From Allokutzneria sp. A3M-2-11 16 (GTDB lineage Bacteria; Actinomycetota; Actinomycetes; Mycobacteriales; Pseudonocardiaceae): a stretch of 64,000 nt of DNA. Each line of letters opens with the position of its first letter. Positions within the stretch are counted from its first letter, which is position 1. The position numbers and the translations under genes were made by a program. This document shows, piece after piece, positions 54,703 through 63,068 of this stretch. The DNA is taken from NCBI RefSeq assembly GCF_024213555.1, contig NZ_JANAVO010000003.1:310001-374000 (forward strand), written 5' to 3'. The notes beneath the pieces were generated by a model. The model was given only the letters and a program-made list of their open reading frames with translations, was not told where the DNA came from and did not search any database.

Positions 54703-55687
54703 CGGAGGGGCGGAAGCGCCTGCGGTACTCCGTGGGCGTCATCCCAATCTGCCGACGAAAGGCGCGAATCAACGTGTCGATCGTATTGAAGCCGCACGCC
54801 GACGCGACCCGTTCAAGCGCGTCATCAGTGGATTCGAGGCGGTTGCGCGCCACCTCCACGCGAGCGGATTCGAGGTAGGCGGCGGGCGTCGTGCCGAGCT
54901 CGGACTTGAAGATCCGGGTGAGCTGCCGTTCGCTCACGTGGGCTTGCGCGGCGAGGTCGGCGACGGTGAGCGGGTCGGCGATGTTCCGCGTGATGTGGTG
55001 GCGGAGGTCGTCAACGCGGCGCGTGGTGGAGACGGGTTCGAGGGGGATGCTGAACTGGCTCTGCCCGCTCGGCCGCTTCAGGTACATCACGAGCTGCCGG
55101 GCCACGCCGAGCGCGACGGCCTCGCCGAAGTCGTCGGCGACGAGCGCGAGCGACAGGTCGAGGCAGGCGCTGATGCCCGCGCCGGTCCACACGTCGCGGT
55201 CGCGGATGAAGATCGGGTCGGGGTCGACGTCGACCGCGGGGTGCTCGGTGGCGAGCTGCCGCGCGGTGGACCAGTGGGTGGTGGCCCGCCTGCCGTCGAG
55301 CAGTCCGGCGGCGGCGAGGATGTGCGCGCCCACGCAGACGGAGGCGACCCGCCGCGTCCGGCTGGCGAGCGCCCGCACCCGGTCGACCACGACGGGATCG
55401 GCGACGGCGCGCACGCGGCGCTGCTCGTCGACGGAGACGGAGCCGGGAACGATGAGCGTGTCGATTTTCTGCTCGGCCACCTCGTCGAAGGTGACGTCGG
55501 GCAGGACGCGGACCCCGGCGAAGGTGGTCACCGGGTCCGCGGTCTCGGCGGCCAGGATGACGCGGTAGCCCGGCGCACCGTCCAGTTCCCGGCGCAGCAA
55601 AGAGAAAACCTCCGGCGGGCCGGTGACGTCGAGCAGGTCGACGCCGTCGAACAGGACGATGACGACGAGGGGTTCGACGCGGCTCAA
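54695..55687 (-). CDS. GlxA-type AraC-family regulator with DJ-1/PfpI domain
   Basis: A 330-residue regulator. The N-terminal DJ-1/PfpI-like domain (about 7-180; VVIVLFDGVDLLDVTGPPEV; nucleophile-elbow-like VASVCVGAHILAAAGLLDG) probably senses a ligand. The C-terminal AraC helix-turn-helix pair is at about 220-325 (DPLTVADLAAQAHVSERQLT; IRAFRRQIGMTPTEYRRRF). The start is a TTG at 55685-55687 with GGAG 5 nt upstream; no ATG or GTG is available before the first strand. It diverges from an isochorismatase-like gene, its probable target, across a gap with repeated GGATGTC/GACATCC motifs. Confidence 0.88.
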   Translation of the reverse strand: MSRVEPLVVIVLFDGVDLLDVTGPPEVFSLLRRELDGAPGYRVILAAETADPVTTFAGVRVLPDVTFDEVAEQKIDTLIVPGSVSVDEQRRVRAVADPVVVDRVRALASRTRRVASVCVGAHILAAAGLLDGRRATTHWSTARQLATEHPAVDVDPDPIFIRDRDVWTGAGISACLDLSLALVADDFGEAVALGVARQLVMYLKRPSGQSQFSIPLEPVSTTRRVDDLRHHITRNIADPLTVADLAAQAHVSERQLTRIFKSELGTTPAAYLESARVEVARNRLESTDDALERVASACGFNTIDTLIRAFRRQIGMTPTEYRRRFRPSAL

Positions 55688-55700
55688 GGCGACTCCAACG

Positions 55701-55741
55701 GGATGTCCGGATCTGCAAGTCGGACGTCATTGCCGACATCC
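55701..55741. promoter_or_regulatory. candidate operator between regulator and isochorismatase
   Basis: GGATGTC (55701-55707) and GACATCC (55735-55741) form an inverted repeat, with a related CGGACGTC at 55721-55728 in the middle. The position in the 106-bp divergent gap suits binding by the GlxA-type regulator. Confidence 0.45.
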
Positions 55742-55793
55742 GTGGCCGATCGTAGCGTCGGAGGCGTCAAGATCCTCCGAGGAAGGACACCAC

Positions 55794-56384
55794 GTGCCCA
55801 CGACGACCCTGCGCGAGCTCAACGGCCTCGACAAGACCCCGGCATCGCTGGCGACGGCGACCTTGGTCCTGGTCGACTACCAGAACACCTACACGCAGGG
55901 CGTGATGGAGCTGACGGGATGGGGGCCCGCACTGGACAACGCGGCCGAACTCCTTGCGGCAGCGCGGAAAGCGGGCACGAAGGTGGTCCACGTCATCCAC
56001 GACAGCGGCGAGGGGACTCCCTTCGACATCCGCGCGGACATCGGCCAGATCCACCCTCGCGTGGCACCCGTCGACGGCGAACACGTTGTCGTCAAAGGGT
56101 TCCCCAACTCGTTCACCGACACGGAGCTGGGCGAGCTGGTCGACGCGTCCGGCAACACCGATGTCATCATCGCCGGGTTCATGACCCACATGTGCGTGGC
56201 CGCCACCGCCGCGGGCGCGTTCCTGCGCGGCACCAAGGCGACCGTGGTGGCCGACGCGTGTGCGAGCCGTCCTTTGCAGACGGCCGTCTCCGAGGTGCCC
56301 GCCGACCAGGTCCACCACGGAGCGCTCGCGATGATCACCGACCTCTACGGGGTCGTCGTCCCGTCCTGCTCCGCCTTGGGCTGA
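55794..56384 (+). CDS. isochorismatase-family cysteine hydrolase
   Basis: A 196-residue hydrolase. Catalytic Asp is in LVLVDYQNTYTQG, Lys in VVKGFPNSF and Cys in IIAGFMTHMCVAATA, preceded by the family cis-peptide segment. The family hydrolyses isochorismate, nicotinamide, N-carbamoyl and other amides; the substrate here is not deducible. GTG 55794 follows GAGGAAGG. The divergent GlxA-type regulator is the usual partner for such genes. Its 3' end overlaps the convergent thioesterase gene by 40 bp. Confidence 0.88.
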   Translation: MPTTTLRELNGLDKTPASLATATLVLVDYQNTYTQGVMELTGWGPALDNAAELLAAARKAGTKVVHVIHDSGEGTPFDIRADIGQIHPRVAPVDGEHVVVKGFPNSFTDTELGELVDASGNTDVIIAGFMTHMCVAATAAGAFLRGTKATVVADACASRPLQTAVSEVPADQVHHGALAMITDLYGVVVPSCSALG

Positions 56385-56833
56385 GGCTTGTTGGGCAGGA
56401 GAGCCGCGTGGGCCTGGGCGACGAGGTTGCCTTCGTCGTCGCGGATGGACGCGTTGGTCAGCAGTCGGGCGCGGCCTGCGTGCACGACCTCGGCCACGAC
56501 CGAGTACGCCTTGCCGGGCTGCACCGCGCGCACGTAGTCCACGGTCAGGTTCAGCGTGTTCATCGGGTAGCAGCGGTCGCCGATGCTGACTCCGGCGCTG
56601 CAACAGGTCTCGTCCAGGACCATGGCGGTGTAGCCGCCGTGCACGGTCCCGACGAAGTTGGCCAGCGAGTCGCCCGGCGTCCACGCCATCTCGACCCGGC
56701 CCTCGGCCGCCCGCGAGACCTGGAGGCCGAGCATGGAGTACTGGTCGGACTGCGGTTCGGGATTCTCGGCCAACACCCGCATCAGCTCCAAGCCGCTCGC
56801 CGACGACCACAGGTCCAGTAGCGCCTTGTTCAC
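56345..56833 (-). CDS. PaaI-type hotdog thioesterase
   Basis: A 162-residue hotdog-fold acyl-CoA thioesterase. The signature is GTVHGGYTAMVLDETCCSAG (about 60-80) with the HGG motif and catalytic acidic residue, followed by LTVDYVRAVQPGKAYSV. Substrate unknown. GTG 56831-56833 (MNKALLDLW) has AGGAG 5 nt upstream; the longer open frame upstream lacks support. It diverges from the homocysteine methyltransferase gene by 31 bp. Confidence 0.87.
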   Translation of the reverse strand: MNKALLDLWSSASGLELMRVLAENPEPQSDQYSMLGLQVSRAAEGRVEMAWTPGDSLANFVGTVHGGYTAMVLDETCCSAGVSIGDRCYPMNTLNLTVDYVRAVQPGKAYSVVAEVVHAGRARLLTNASIRDDEGNLVAQAHAALLPNKPQPKAEQDGTTTP

Positions 56834-56864
56834 GGGGTCTCCTGCCAGGTGGTTGCATGGGGAT

Positions 56865-57737
56865 GTGGACTCGCTCATCGAAGCACTGAAGCGTCGTCCG
56901 GTGGTGCTCGACGGCGGACTGTCGAACGAACTGGCCGCCGCCGGGCACGACCTCTCGGACGCGCTGTGGTCGGCCCGGTTGCTGCACGACGATCCGAGCG
57001 CGATCACCGCGGCGCACCTCGCGTACTTCCGCGCCGGGGCGGAGGTCGTGATCACCGCCAGCTACCAGGCCACGTTCGAGGGCTTCGCCGCGCGCGGGCA
57101 CAGCAAGGGCGAGGCGGTGGCGCTGCTCAAGCGGAGCGTGGCTCTCGCGAGGGAAGCAGCGTCCGAAGTGGACGGTCGGCGCTGGGTCGCGGCGTCGGTC
57201 GGCCCGTACGGCGCGATGCTGGCGGACGGATCGGAGTACCGCGGGCGTTACGGGCTGAGCGTCGACGAGCTGGAACGGTTCCACCGCCCGAGGATGGAAA
57301 CCCTGGCGGAGGAACACCCCGACGTGTTCGCGTTGGAGACGATCCCGGACATCGACGAGGCGGAGGCCCTGCTGCGGATCGCCGACGACATCGGCATTCC
57401 GGCCTGGTTGTCCTACAGCGTCAAGGGAACGTCCACGAACGCCGGTCAGCCACTGGAGCATGCGTTCGCAGTGGACTCCGGCACGGTGATCGCGACCGGG
57501 GTCAACTGCTGCGAGCCCGGTGATGTGGCCGCCGCCGTGGGGATCGCCACCCAAGTCAGCGGCAAACCCGTTGTGGCGTATCCGAACGGGGGCGGTGAGT
57601 GGGACGGCGCGACCAACGTCTGGCGCGGCGATCCCACGTTCGACGTGAGTTGGATCGAAGCCGGGGCGAGGCTGATCGGCGGGTGTTGCCGCGTCGGTCC
57701 CGCCGAGATCGCCAAGCTGGCCGCGGCGGTCGCATGA
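56865..57737 (+). CDS. mmuM: homocysteine S-methyltransferase (MmuM-like)
   Basis: A 290-residue TIM-barrel enzyme transferring a methyl group from S-methylmethionine or SAM to homocysteine to make methionine. The N-terminal VVLDGGLSNELAAAG, the strand VVITASYQATFEGF, and the zinc cysteines in GVNCCEPGDV and IGGCCRVGPAEI are typical. GTG 56865 starts just before the first strand. Its stop overlaps the kinase-like gene (ATGA), so it heads a three-gene operon with the P-loop kinase and the Thg1-like protein. No functional link to them is known. Confidence 0.9.
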   Translation: MDSLIEALKRRPVVLDGGLSNELAAAGHDLSDALWSARLLHDDPSAITAAHLAYFRAGAEVVITASYQATFEGFAARGHSKGEAVALLKRSVALAREAASEVDGRRWVAASVGPYGAMLADGSEYRGRYGLSVDELERFHRPRMETLAEEHPDVFALETIPDIDEAEALLRIADDIGIPAWLSYSVKGTSTNAGQPLEHAFAVDSGTVIATGVNCCEPGDVAAAVGIATQVSGKPVVAYPNGGGEWDGATNVWRGDPTFDVSWIEAGARLIGGCCRVGPAEIAKLAAAVA

Positions 57738-58192
57738 CCGAGATCGCGATCCTCATAGGACTCCAGGCGTCCGGGAAGACGAGCTTCTACCGCGCCGTGC
57801 TGGCCGCGACCCACCACCACGTCAGCAAGGACGCCTTCCCGAACGCGCGGCGCAGGCAAGCGCGGCAGCTGCGGCTGATCGGCGAAGCACTCGACGCGGG
57901 GCGCGATGTCGCCGTCGACAACACCAATCCCTCCGCCGAGGAGTGGCTGCCGATCATGGAGGTCGGCCGGGCGCGCGGGGCGCGGATCGCCGGGTACTGG
58001 TTCCCGCCGGACATCGCCGCGTCGCACGAGCGAAACGCCCTGAGGGACAACAAAACCCGCGTGCCCGATGTGGGGCTGTATGCCACCCTGAAACGCCTGC
58101 GAAAGCCTCTGCCGACTGACGGGTTCGACGAGCTGTTCACCGTGCGGTTCGACGGCCGTGGCGGGTTCGACGTTCAACCCTTTGAGGAGTGA
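57734..58192 (+). CDS. P-loop kinase of the AAA_33/polynucleotide-kinase type
   Basis: A 152-residue single-domain kinase. Walker A LIGLQASGKTSFYR (about 7-20), a Lys-Asp pair after strand 2 (HVSKDAFPN, where T4 Pnkp has RDD), then VAVDNTNPSAEEW (the DNTN motif of 5'-OH polynucleotide kinases and relatives) and a lid helix with HERNALRDNKTRVPD. It would phosphorylate a 5'-OH RNA/DNA end or a small molecule. It lacks the phosphatase half of Pnkp. ATG 57734 overlaps the upstream stop. The Thg1-like gene follows 2 bp after its stop, which favours an RNA-end substrate. Confidence 0.78.
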   Translation: MTEIAILIGLQASGKTSFYRAVLAATHHHVSKDAFPNARRRQARQLRLIGEALDAGRDVAVDNTNPSAEEWLPIMEVGRARGARIAGYWFPPDIAASHERNALRDNKTRVPDVGLYATLKRLRKPLPTDGFDELFTVRFDGRGGFDVQPFEE

Positions 58193-58194
58193 CG

Positions 58195-58953
58195 ATGCAC
58201 GGGGCCGAGTTCGAAGCCGGGCAACGTGCCAGGGAATGGTTCCACGAGCTGACGGTGCCGCCCGGCGTGTGGACGGTCGTCCGGGTCGACGGACGCGGGT
58301 TCTCCCGGTTCACCGAACAGCACTTCGACAAGCCGTTCGACGCGCGGTTCTCCGGGCTCATGGTGGAGACCGCGCAGGCGATGCTGACGGAGTTCGGCGC
58401 CCGCTACGTCTACACCGAGAGCGACGAGATCTCCCTCGTGCTCGACCCGGAGCACGGTCTTTTCGGGCGCGGCGTCGAGAAGATCGTGTCGATCTCCGCG
58501 GGCGTAGCCTCCGCCGCGTTCACCCACGCCGCCGGTCAGCCCGCGCACTTCGACAGCCGGGTCTGGATCGGCGCGGGCGTGGGCGACGTGATCGACTACG
58601 TGTCCTGGCGCCAGGCCGACGCGACCCGCTGCGCGCTGAACGGCTGGTGCTACTGGACTCTCCGCAAGGCGGGCGCTTCCCGCCAGGAGGCCACCAAACG
58701 CCTGCAAGGCACGACCGCCGCGGACAAGAACGAACTCCTGTTCCAGCACGGGATCAACTTCAACGAGGTGCCCACCTGGCACCGCCGCGGCATCGGCCTG
58801 TGGCGGGAGGACGTCAGCCGCGAGGGCCACGACCCCGTGCGCGGCGTCGACGTCACCACCACCCGGCGGCAGGTCCACGTCGAACGCGAGCTGCCGATGA
58901 AGGACGACTACCGCGCCCTGGTGGAGAAGCTGATCACTCATGGCTCCGGGTGA
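58195..58953 (+). CDS. Thg1-like 3'-5' polymerase / tRNA(His) guanylyltransferase family
   Basis: A 252-residue Thg1-family protein. VVRVDGRGFSRFTEQHFDKPFD (about 24-45, quoted in part) carries the first metal-binding Asp and DGRGF loop. YTESDEISLVLD supplies the second carboxylate pair. The Lys-rich later segment includes TAADKNELLFQHGINFNEVP. Thg1 and its bacterial relatives add nucleotides to the 5' end of tRNA after activating a 5'-phosphate, and can repair truncated tRNA. ATG 58195 has GAGGAG; GTG 58189 would overlap the kinase stop. The 3' 20 bp overlap the convergent PhyH gene. Confidence 0.86.
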   Translation: MHGAEFEAGQRAREWFHELTVPPGVWTVVRVDGRGFSRFTEQHFDKPFDARFSGLMVETAQAMLTEFGARYVYTESDEISLVLDPEHGLFGRGVEKIVSISAGVASAAFTHAAGQPAHFDSRVWIGAGVGDVIDYVSWRQADATRCALNGWCYWTLRKAGASRQEATKRLQGTTAADKNELLFQHGINFNEVPTWHRRGIGLWREDVSREGHDPVRGVDVTTTRRQVHVERELPMKDDYRALVEKLITHGSG

Positions 58954-59755
58954 CGAGCTGCTCGCCGGTGAGCGCGATCGTGCCCTGCTCGGTCCATTCC
59001 CCGCAGGGGCCGCCGCCCTCGCTCACGTCCAGCTGGAGCGGCGAGCCGTCCATGCGGAGCGCGGGGTGGTAGTAGGACGCGACGGTGCGCGCGTCGCCCT
59101 CGATGTAGTGGCCGATGAGCGCGCGCCGGAAGCGGTCGTCGGTGGTGTTGGGCGCGCTGCCGTGGACGAGGGAACCGTTGAAGAACAACACATCCCCGGG
59201 CTCCATCTCGACCGGCACGGCGTCCGGGCCCACCGGGAGCGGCACGGTGACGTCGGTGAAGCTGGTCTTCGTGTCGGCCTTCGCGGTGCACAGGATCGGC
59301 CAGCGGTGGCTGCCGGGCACGACGAGCATGCAGCCGTTGCCGACGTCGGCGCGCTCCAACGCCATCCACGCCGCGACGCACGTGCCCGGCTCGGCGCGCA
59401 GGTAGAAGTTGTCCTGGTGCAGCGCCTGGCCCCGTGAACCGGGCGGCTTGAAGTAGAGCATCGTCTGCACCGCGAACGGTTCCGCGCCGAGCAGGTCGAC
59501 CAGCAGGCCGCGCAGGCGCGGGTCGAGCAGCCAGCGCAGGCTGTCCTCGTCCCAGCGGTGCATCTGCGCCATCCGCGGGTAGCGCCGCAGCGGGTCACGG
59601 TCGCCAGCCCGGACGCCGACGACGTCATCGGAGTAACGGCGCTTGCGGAGCGCCATGTAGTGCTCGCGGAGCCGTTCGACCTCGTCGAGACCGAACACGC
59701 CGCGCGCGACGGCGTATCCTTCCTGGTCGAATGCCTGCTTGAATGATTCGCTCAT
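58934..59755 (-). CDS. phytanoyl-CoA dioxygenase (PhyH)-family oxygenase
   Basis: A 273-residue Fe(II)/2-oxoglutarate-dependent oxygenase. Iron ligands H-x-D in ALHQDNFYLRA and distal His in SLVHGSAPNTTDD, with the 2-oxoglutarate Arg in FRRALIGHY. N-terminal FDQEGYAVARGVFGLDEVE is the standard PhyH opening. Substrate unknown; members hydroxylate acyl chains, ectoine or secondary metabolites. ATG 59753-59755. It diverges from the AraC-type gene at 59821, its likely regulator. Confidence 0.9.
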   Translation of the reverse strand: MSESFKQAFDQEGYAVARGVFGLDEVERLREHYMALRKRRYSDDVVGVRAGDRDPLRRYPRMAQMHRWDEDSLRWLLDPRLRGLLVDLLGAEPFAVQTMLYFKPPGSRGQALHQDNFYLRAEPGTCVAAWMALERADVGNGCMLVVPGSHRWPILCTAKADTKTSFTDVTVPLPVGPDAVPVEMEPGDVLFFNGSLVHGSAPNTTDDRFRRALIGHYIEGDARTVASYYHPALRMDGSPLQLDVSEGGGPCGEWTEQGTIALTGEQLVTRSHE

Positions 59756-59820
59756 GCCATCAAGGATCGCGACGAATTACCGCGCCACGCCAGTGACTCG
59801 AAGCGCGAGGTGTTGCACTT

Positions 59821-60621
59821 ATGACGCATCTGAACTCGCCGCCCACGTTCTGGCGGTGTGAGCCGTCCTGGTCGTGGCACTCGCGGCCGCTCGGCGACCA
59901 CCTGCTGTGGTGCGTGCTCGACGGCCGAGGGCACATGAGCCTCGACGATCGGCGCCGCGAGCTGGAGCCCGGCTTCTGCGCGGTCTTCCGGCCCGGTGAC
60001 GCGCCGATCGCCGGGCACAACCCGCGGCGGCGATTGCTGGTCTTCGGGATGCACTTCGACACCGCCGAGGACATCACCACCGAGCCCCGTTGGGCGCAGC
60101 TGGGCGACCTGTCGTTGCTCACCTCGTTGGCGCGGCTCGCCGACCGCAGCTTCCAACGCGGCGACGAGCTCGGCGTGCGACAGACGTTGCTGTGCTTGGA
60201 ACAACTCATCGCGCTGCTGCACGCCGAGCTGACCGCGCCGCCGCGCCGGAAGGTGGACCGCGCGCTCGACGAGATCACCGAGACCATCCGGCAGGACCCG
60301 CGCAGGCGGTGGTCGGTGACCGAACTCGCCGCGCGGGCCGCCCTGTCCCGGGCCCAGTTCACCCGCCGGTTCATCGCGCACACCGGGCTCACGCCGACCC
60401 GCTTCCAGATCACCGCCAGGATCGAGCGCGCGCACCACCTGTTGAGCGAGACCGGGATGTCAGTGACCCAGGTGGCCGCCGCATTGGGCTACGCCGACCT
60501 CGCCTACTTCAGCCGCCAGTACCGGCAGCACACCGGGCACCCGCCTACGTGGAGTGCGGGAACGAGTGGTGTTCATGCGCCACAACCCACCGGCCCCGCT
60601 CCTTCCGCAGCCCCAGGGTGA
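59821..60621 (+). CDS. AraC-family transcriptional regulator
   Basis: A 266-residue regulator with an N-terminal cupin-like ligand domain (about 10-110; LDDRRRELEPGFCAVFRPGD) and C-terminal AraC domain (about 150-245; WSVTELAARAALSRAQFTRR; MSVTQVAAALGYADLAYFSR). A Pro/Ala-rich tail of about 20 residues follows. ATG 59821 lies only 65 bp from the divergent PhyH start and has no evident ribosome site. The 3' end overlaps the convergent SnoaL-like gene by 77 bp, which is long. Confidence 0.88.
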   Translation: MTHLNSPPTFWRCEPSWSWHSRPLGDHLLWCVLDGRGHMSLDDRRRELEPGFCAVFRPGDAPIAGHNPRRRLLVFGMHFDTAEDITTEPRWAQLGDLSLLTSLARLADRSFQRGDELGVRQTLLCLEQLIALLHAELTAPPRRKVDRALDEITETIRQDPRRRWSVTELAARAALSRAQFTRRFIAHTGLTPTRFQITARIERAHHLLSETGMSVTQVAAALGYADLAYFSRQYRQHTGHPPTWSAGTSGVHAPQPTGPAPSAAPG

Positions 60622-60937
60622 GCCGAAGCCGGTTCTCGGGCTGCGCCGCGAGTTCGTCCGGGGTGCCGCACCGCAGCAGCGCGTGGGCGAACGCGACGTC
60701 CTCCCCGGCGGTGACCTCGAGCGAGACGATCTCGAACGACGCTCCCTGCGCCTGCCACTGGAAGAACGGCGGCCACGTCGCGCGATAAGCGTCGATGCCG
60801 TGGACGCCGTCGTACGGCGGCGGGACGTCGAACATCACGATGTCGTCGGTGTGATCAGCGAGAACGCCGTCCAGGTCGCCTTCGTGCACGGCGACCGCCC
60901 ACCGTTCGATCAGGGTCCGGATCTCTTGCTCGTTCAC
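60545..60937 (-). CDS. SnoaL/NTF2-like protein
   Basis: A 130-residue cone-shaped NTF2-fold protein: IERWAVAVHEGDLDGVLADH, then IVMFDVPPPYDGVHGIDAYR and a C-terminal RLTLGLRKERGRWVVAHEHH. Family members are isomerases, cyclases or binding proteins, often of unknown role (the SgcJ/calcium-calmodulin kinase II association type). GTG 60935-60937 with GGAAGG 7 nt upstream is preferred over the ATG at 61006. It lies downstream of an ECF sigma gene whose own C-terminus is also NTF2-like. Confidence 0.82.
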   Translation of the reverse strand: MNEQEIRTLIERWAVAVHEGDLDGVLADHTDDIVMFDVPPPYDGVHGIDAYRATWPPFFQWQAQGASFEIVSLEVTAGEDVAFAHALLRCGTPDELAAQPENRLRLTLGLRKERGRWVVAHEHHSFPHST

Positions 60938-61016
60938 GGGTTCGCCTTCCGTTCGTCGGGTGCTGTCACCGGTAGAACCCGCGAACACGACAGAACTCAT
61001 CGGCACTCAGCGGAAC

Positions 61017-61898
61017 TCAGCGAGAAATTTCCGGGGGCAGGCCGAACAGGCTGAAGTCGGCGTCCAGGAACGAGACGACCCCGGCGACCCTGTCCCCGCG
61101 CAGCGCTAGGACGTCGAGCCCCGCGGGCACGTAGACCGATCCGTTCCACATGTATGTGCCGAACGCGAGCTGCCCGTTGGCCCGCGCGGGAAGGAAGCGC
61201 CAGCGATCGGTCAGCGGGCCTTCGCGAAGGAACTCCGCGATGGCGGCGGGCCCCACGTACCACTTCGGCAGCGGCGGCATGGAGAACCTGGCGTCCTCGG
61301 TCAGCAACTCCACGATCGCCGCGACGTCGCCGCTTTCCCACGCTGCCAAGTACTTCTCGCCGAGTTCTCGAACGCGGTCCTCGCCGAGGGAACGCAGCGT
61401 CGCCTGCTGGCTCACGTCCGAACGCCGCGCGTCGAGGGCGGCTCGAGCGCGTTGCAGCGCGCTGTTGACCGACGCGACGGTGGTGTCCAGTAGTTCGGCG
61501 ACCTCGCGCGCAGAGAAGCCCAGGACCTCGCGCAGGAGCAGCACCGCCCGCTGCCGCCCGCCGAGGTGCTGGAGCGCCACCACGAACGCGAGCTCCACGC
61601 TTTCCCTTGCCGCGTAACGAGCTTCCGGCGAAAGGGAGTCGAGCTGCGCGTCCGGGAACGGGGTGGGGATCTCCCGCCGCGCGCGTCCCTCGATCAGGGT
61701 CAGGCACCGATTGGTGGCGATCTTGTAGAGCCAGGCCCGCGCCGAACCGCGATCGTCGAACCGGTCCAGCGAACGCCACGCGCGGACCAACGCCTCCTGG
61801 AGCGCGTCGTCGGCGTCGTGCAGTGAGCCCAGCATGCGGTAGCAGTGCGCCCGCAGCTCGGCGCGATGGGGCTCGACCAGCTCCTCGAACTCGGCCAC
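61017..61898 (-). CDS. ECF sigma factor with C-terminal SnoaL domain (SigG/SigJ-like)
   Basis: A 293-residue sigma factor. Region 2: [20 protein letters not shown] and [19 protein letters not shown]. Region 4 at about 110-165: [20 protein letters not shown] and [20 protein letters not shown]. Residues about 185-293 are an NTF2/SnoaL-like domain ([20 protein letters not shown]), which in this ECF group regulates the sigma factor in cis instead of a separate anti-sigma. GTG 61896-61898. It starts 9 bp after the LysE gene, so the two are co-transcribed. Confidence 0.9.
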   Translation of the reverse strand: MAEFEELVEPHRAELRAHCYRMLGSLHDADDALQEALVRAWRSLDRFDDRGSARAWLYKIATNRCLTLIEGRARREIPTPFPDAQLDSLSPEARYAARESVELAFVVALQHLGGRQRAVLLLREVLGFSAREVAELLDTTVASVNSALQRARAALDARRSDVSQQATLRSLGEDRVRELGEKYLAAWESGDVAAIVELLTEDARFSMPPLPKWYVGPAAIAEFLREGPLTDRWRFLPARANGQLAFGTYMWNGSVYVPAGLDVLALRGDRVAGVVSFLDADFSLFGLPPEISR

Positions 61899-61907
61899 GA
61901 GCCGAAA

Positions 61908-62522
61908 CTACTGGTTCACCAGCAGCAGCACGCCGATCAGCACCATCGCCGCGCCGGAGACCCGGCTGACCACGCGCGCTGCGGCCGGTCGCGCCCGCAG
62001 TACCACCCGGGCCAGCACGCCGACGCACAGGTAGATCGCGCCGCAGGTCAAGGTGTGCACGACGCCGAGGGTGCTGATCTGCGCGGCGAGCGGCCAGCTC
62101 CCGGCGGGAGTGGTGAACTGGGGCAACAGCGCGAGGAAGAGCAGCAGCGCCTTCGGGTTGAGGCCGCTGATGCCCGCGCCCTTGAGCACCCGTGCTACCC
62201 GGGATGTCCGCCCCGGGGCGTCCACATCGGCGCCCGGCACCGCGGCGGGACGGGCGAGCGTCGTCCCGCCGATCCACACCAGGTACAGCGCGCCCACCGA
62301 GGTCAGCGCGGTGAGCACGAACGGGGTGCTCGCCACGACGGCGGCGACCCCGGCCGCGACCACGGCGGTGAGCCCGACGTAGCCGAGCAGCAGGCCGCCC
62401 ACCGCGGGCACCACCGATCGGTCCTGGATGCCGGCGGAGATCGTGTACGCCCAGTCCGCCCCCGGGACGAGGACGAGCAGGACGGACACTGCCCAGAACG
62501 CGGCGACGGAGCTGATAGCCAT
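61908..62522 (-). CDS. LysE/RhtB-family amino acid exporter
   Basis: A 204-residue membrane protein with five to six helices. The N-terminal VSVLLVLVPGADWAYTISAG is the LysE family PGP-type motif (PGADW), and GLNPKALLLFLALLPQF is the second conserved block. It would export an amino acid or related metabolite. ATG 62520-62522. It diverges from an Lrp/AsnC regulator, the common control pairing for LysE exporters. Confidence 0.9.
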   Translation of the reverse strand: MAISSVAAFWAVSVLLVLVPGADWAYTISAGIQDRSVVPAVGGLLLGYVGLTAVVAAGVAAVVASTPFVLTALTSVGALYLVWIGGTTLARPAAVPGADVDAPGRTSRVARVLKGAGISGLNPKALLLFLALLPQFTTPAGSWPLAAQISTLGVVHTLTCGAIYLCVGVLARVVLRARPAAARVVSRVSGAAMVLIGVLLLVNQ

Positions 62523-62569
62523 GCAAGGAGATTAGGTCGGCATCGGCCAAAGATGTTTCTAAGTATTGT

Positions 62570-62581
62570 CGCTGATCAGCG
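62570..62581. promoter_or_regulatory. 12-bp perfect palindrome in LysE/Lrp gap
   Basis: CGCTGATCAGCG is perfectly self-complementary and lies in the 81-bp divergent gap. AAGAT (62550-62554) and ATCTT (62594-62598) flank it roughly symmetrically. A candidate Lrp-type operator. Confidence 0.5.
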
Positions 62582-62603
62582 CTCTAGTGGAAGAATCTTC
62601 CCC

Positions 62604-63056
62604 ATGGACGACGTCGACAGGAAGATCCTTGCTGAGCTCCAGGACAACGGGCGGCTGACGGTGACGGAACTGGCCGCGCGGGTGCGGTTGAGCCTGTCGC
62701 CGTGCCACCGCAGGCTCCGCGAGCTGGAGCGCGGCGGGGCGATCCGCGGGTACCGGGCGATCCTGGACGCCGGGGTGGTCGGGCTGGCGTTCCAGGCGCT
62801 CGTCTTCGTCACCATGCGCCAGGAGGACCGCGACACCGTCGCCGCGTTCGAGCAGGCGCTCGTGGACATCCCGCACGTGTTGCAGGCGCAGCGCCTCTTC
62901 GGCGACCCCGACTACCTCCTGCGCATCGCCACCGCGGACCTGGAGGCGTTCCAGCGGCTCTACGACGAGAAGCTGGCGACGCTGCCCGGAGTGCAACGGC
63001 TCAGCTCCACCCTGGTGATGAAGCACGTCGTGCACGAGCGCGCGCTGCCCCTGTAG
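62604..63056 (+). CDS. Lrp/AsnC-family regulator
   Basis: A 150-residue regulator. Winged HTH at about 1-60 (DDVDRKILAELQDNGRLTVT; RVRLSLSPCHRRLRELERGG) and ligand-binding RAM domain at about 65-145 (ALVFVTMRQEDRDTVAAFEQ; LFGDPDYLLRIATADLEAFQ). It should sense an amino acid and control the divergent LysE exporter. ATG 62604 is at the start of the first helix. Confidence 0.93.
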   Translation: MDDVDRKILAELQDNGRLTVTELAARVRLSLSPCHRRLRELERGGAIRGYRAILDAGVVGLAFQALVFVTMRQEDRDTVAAFEQALVDIPHVLQAQRLFGDPDYLLRIATADLEAFQRLYDEKLATLPGVQRLSSTLVMKHVVHERALPL

Positions 63057-63068
63057 CGTTCGCGTCCA

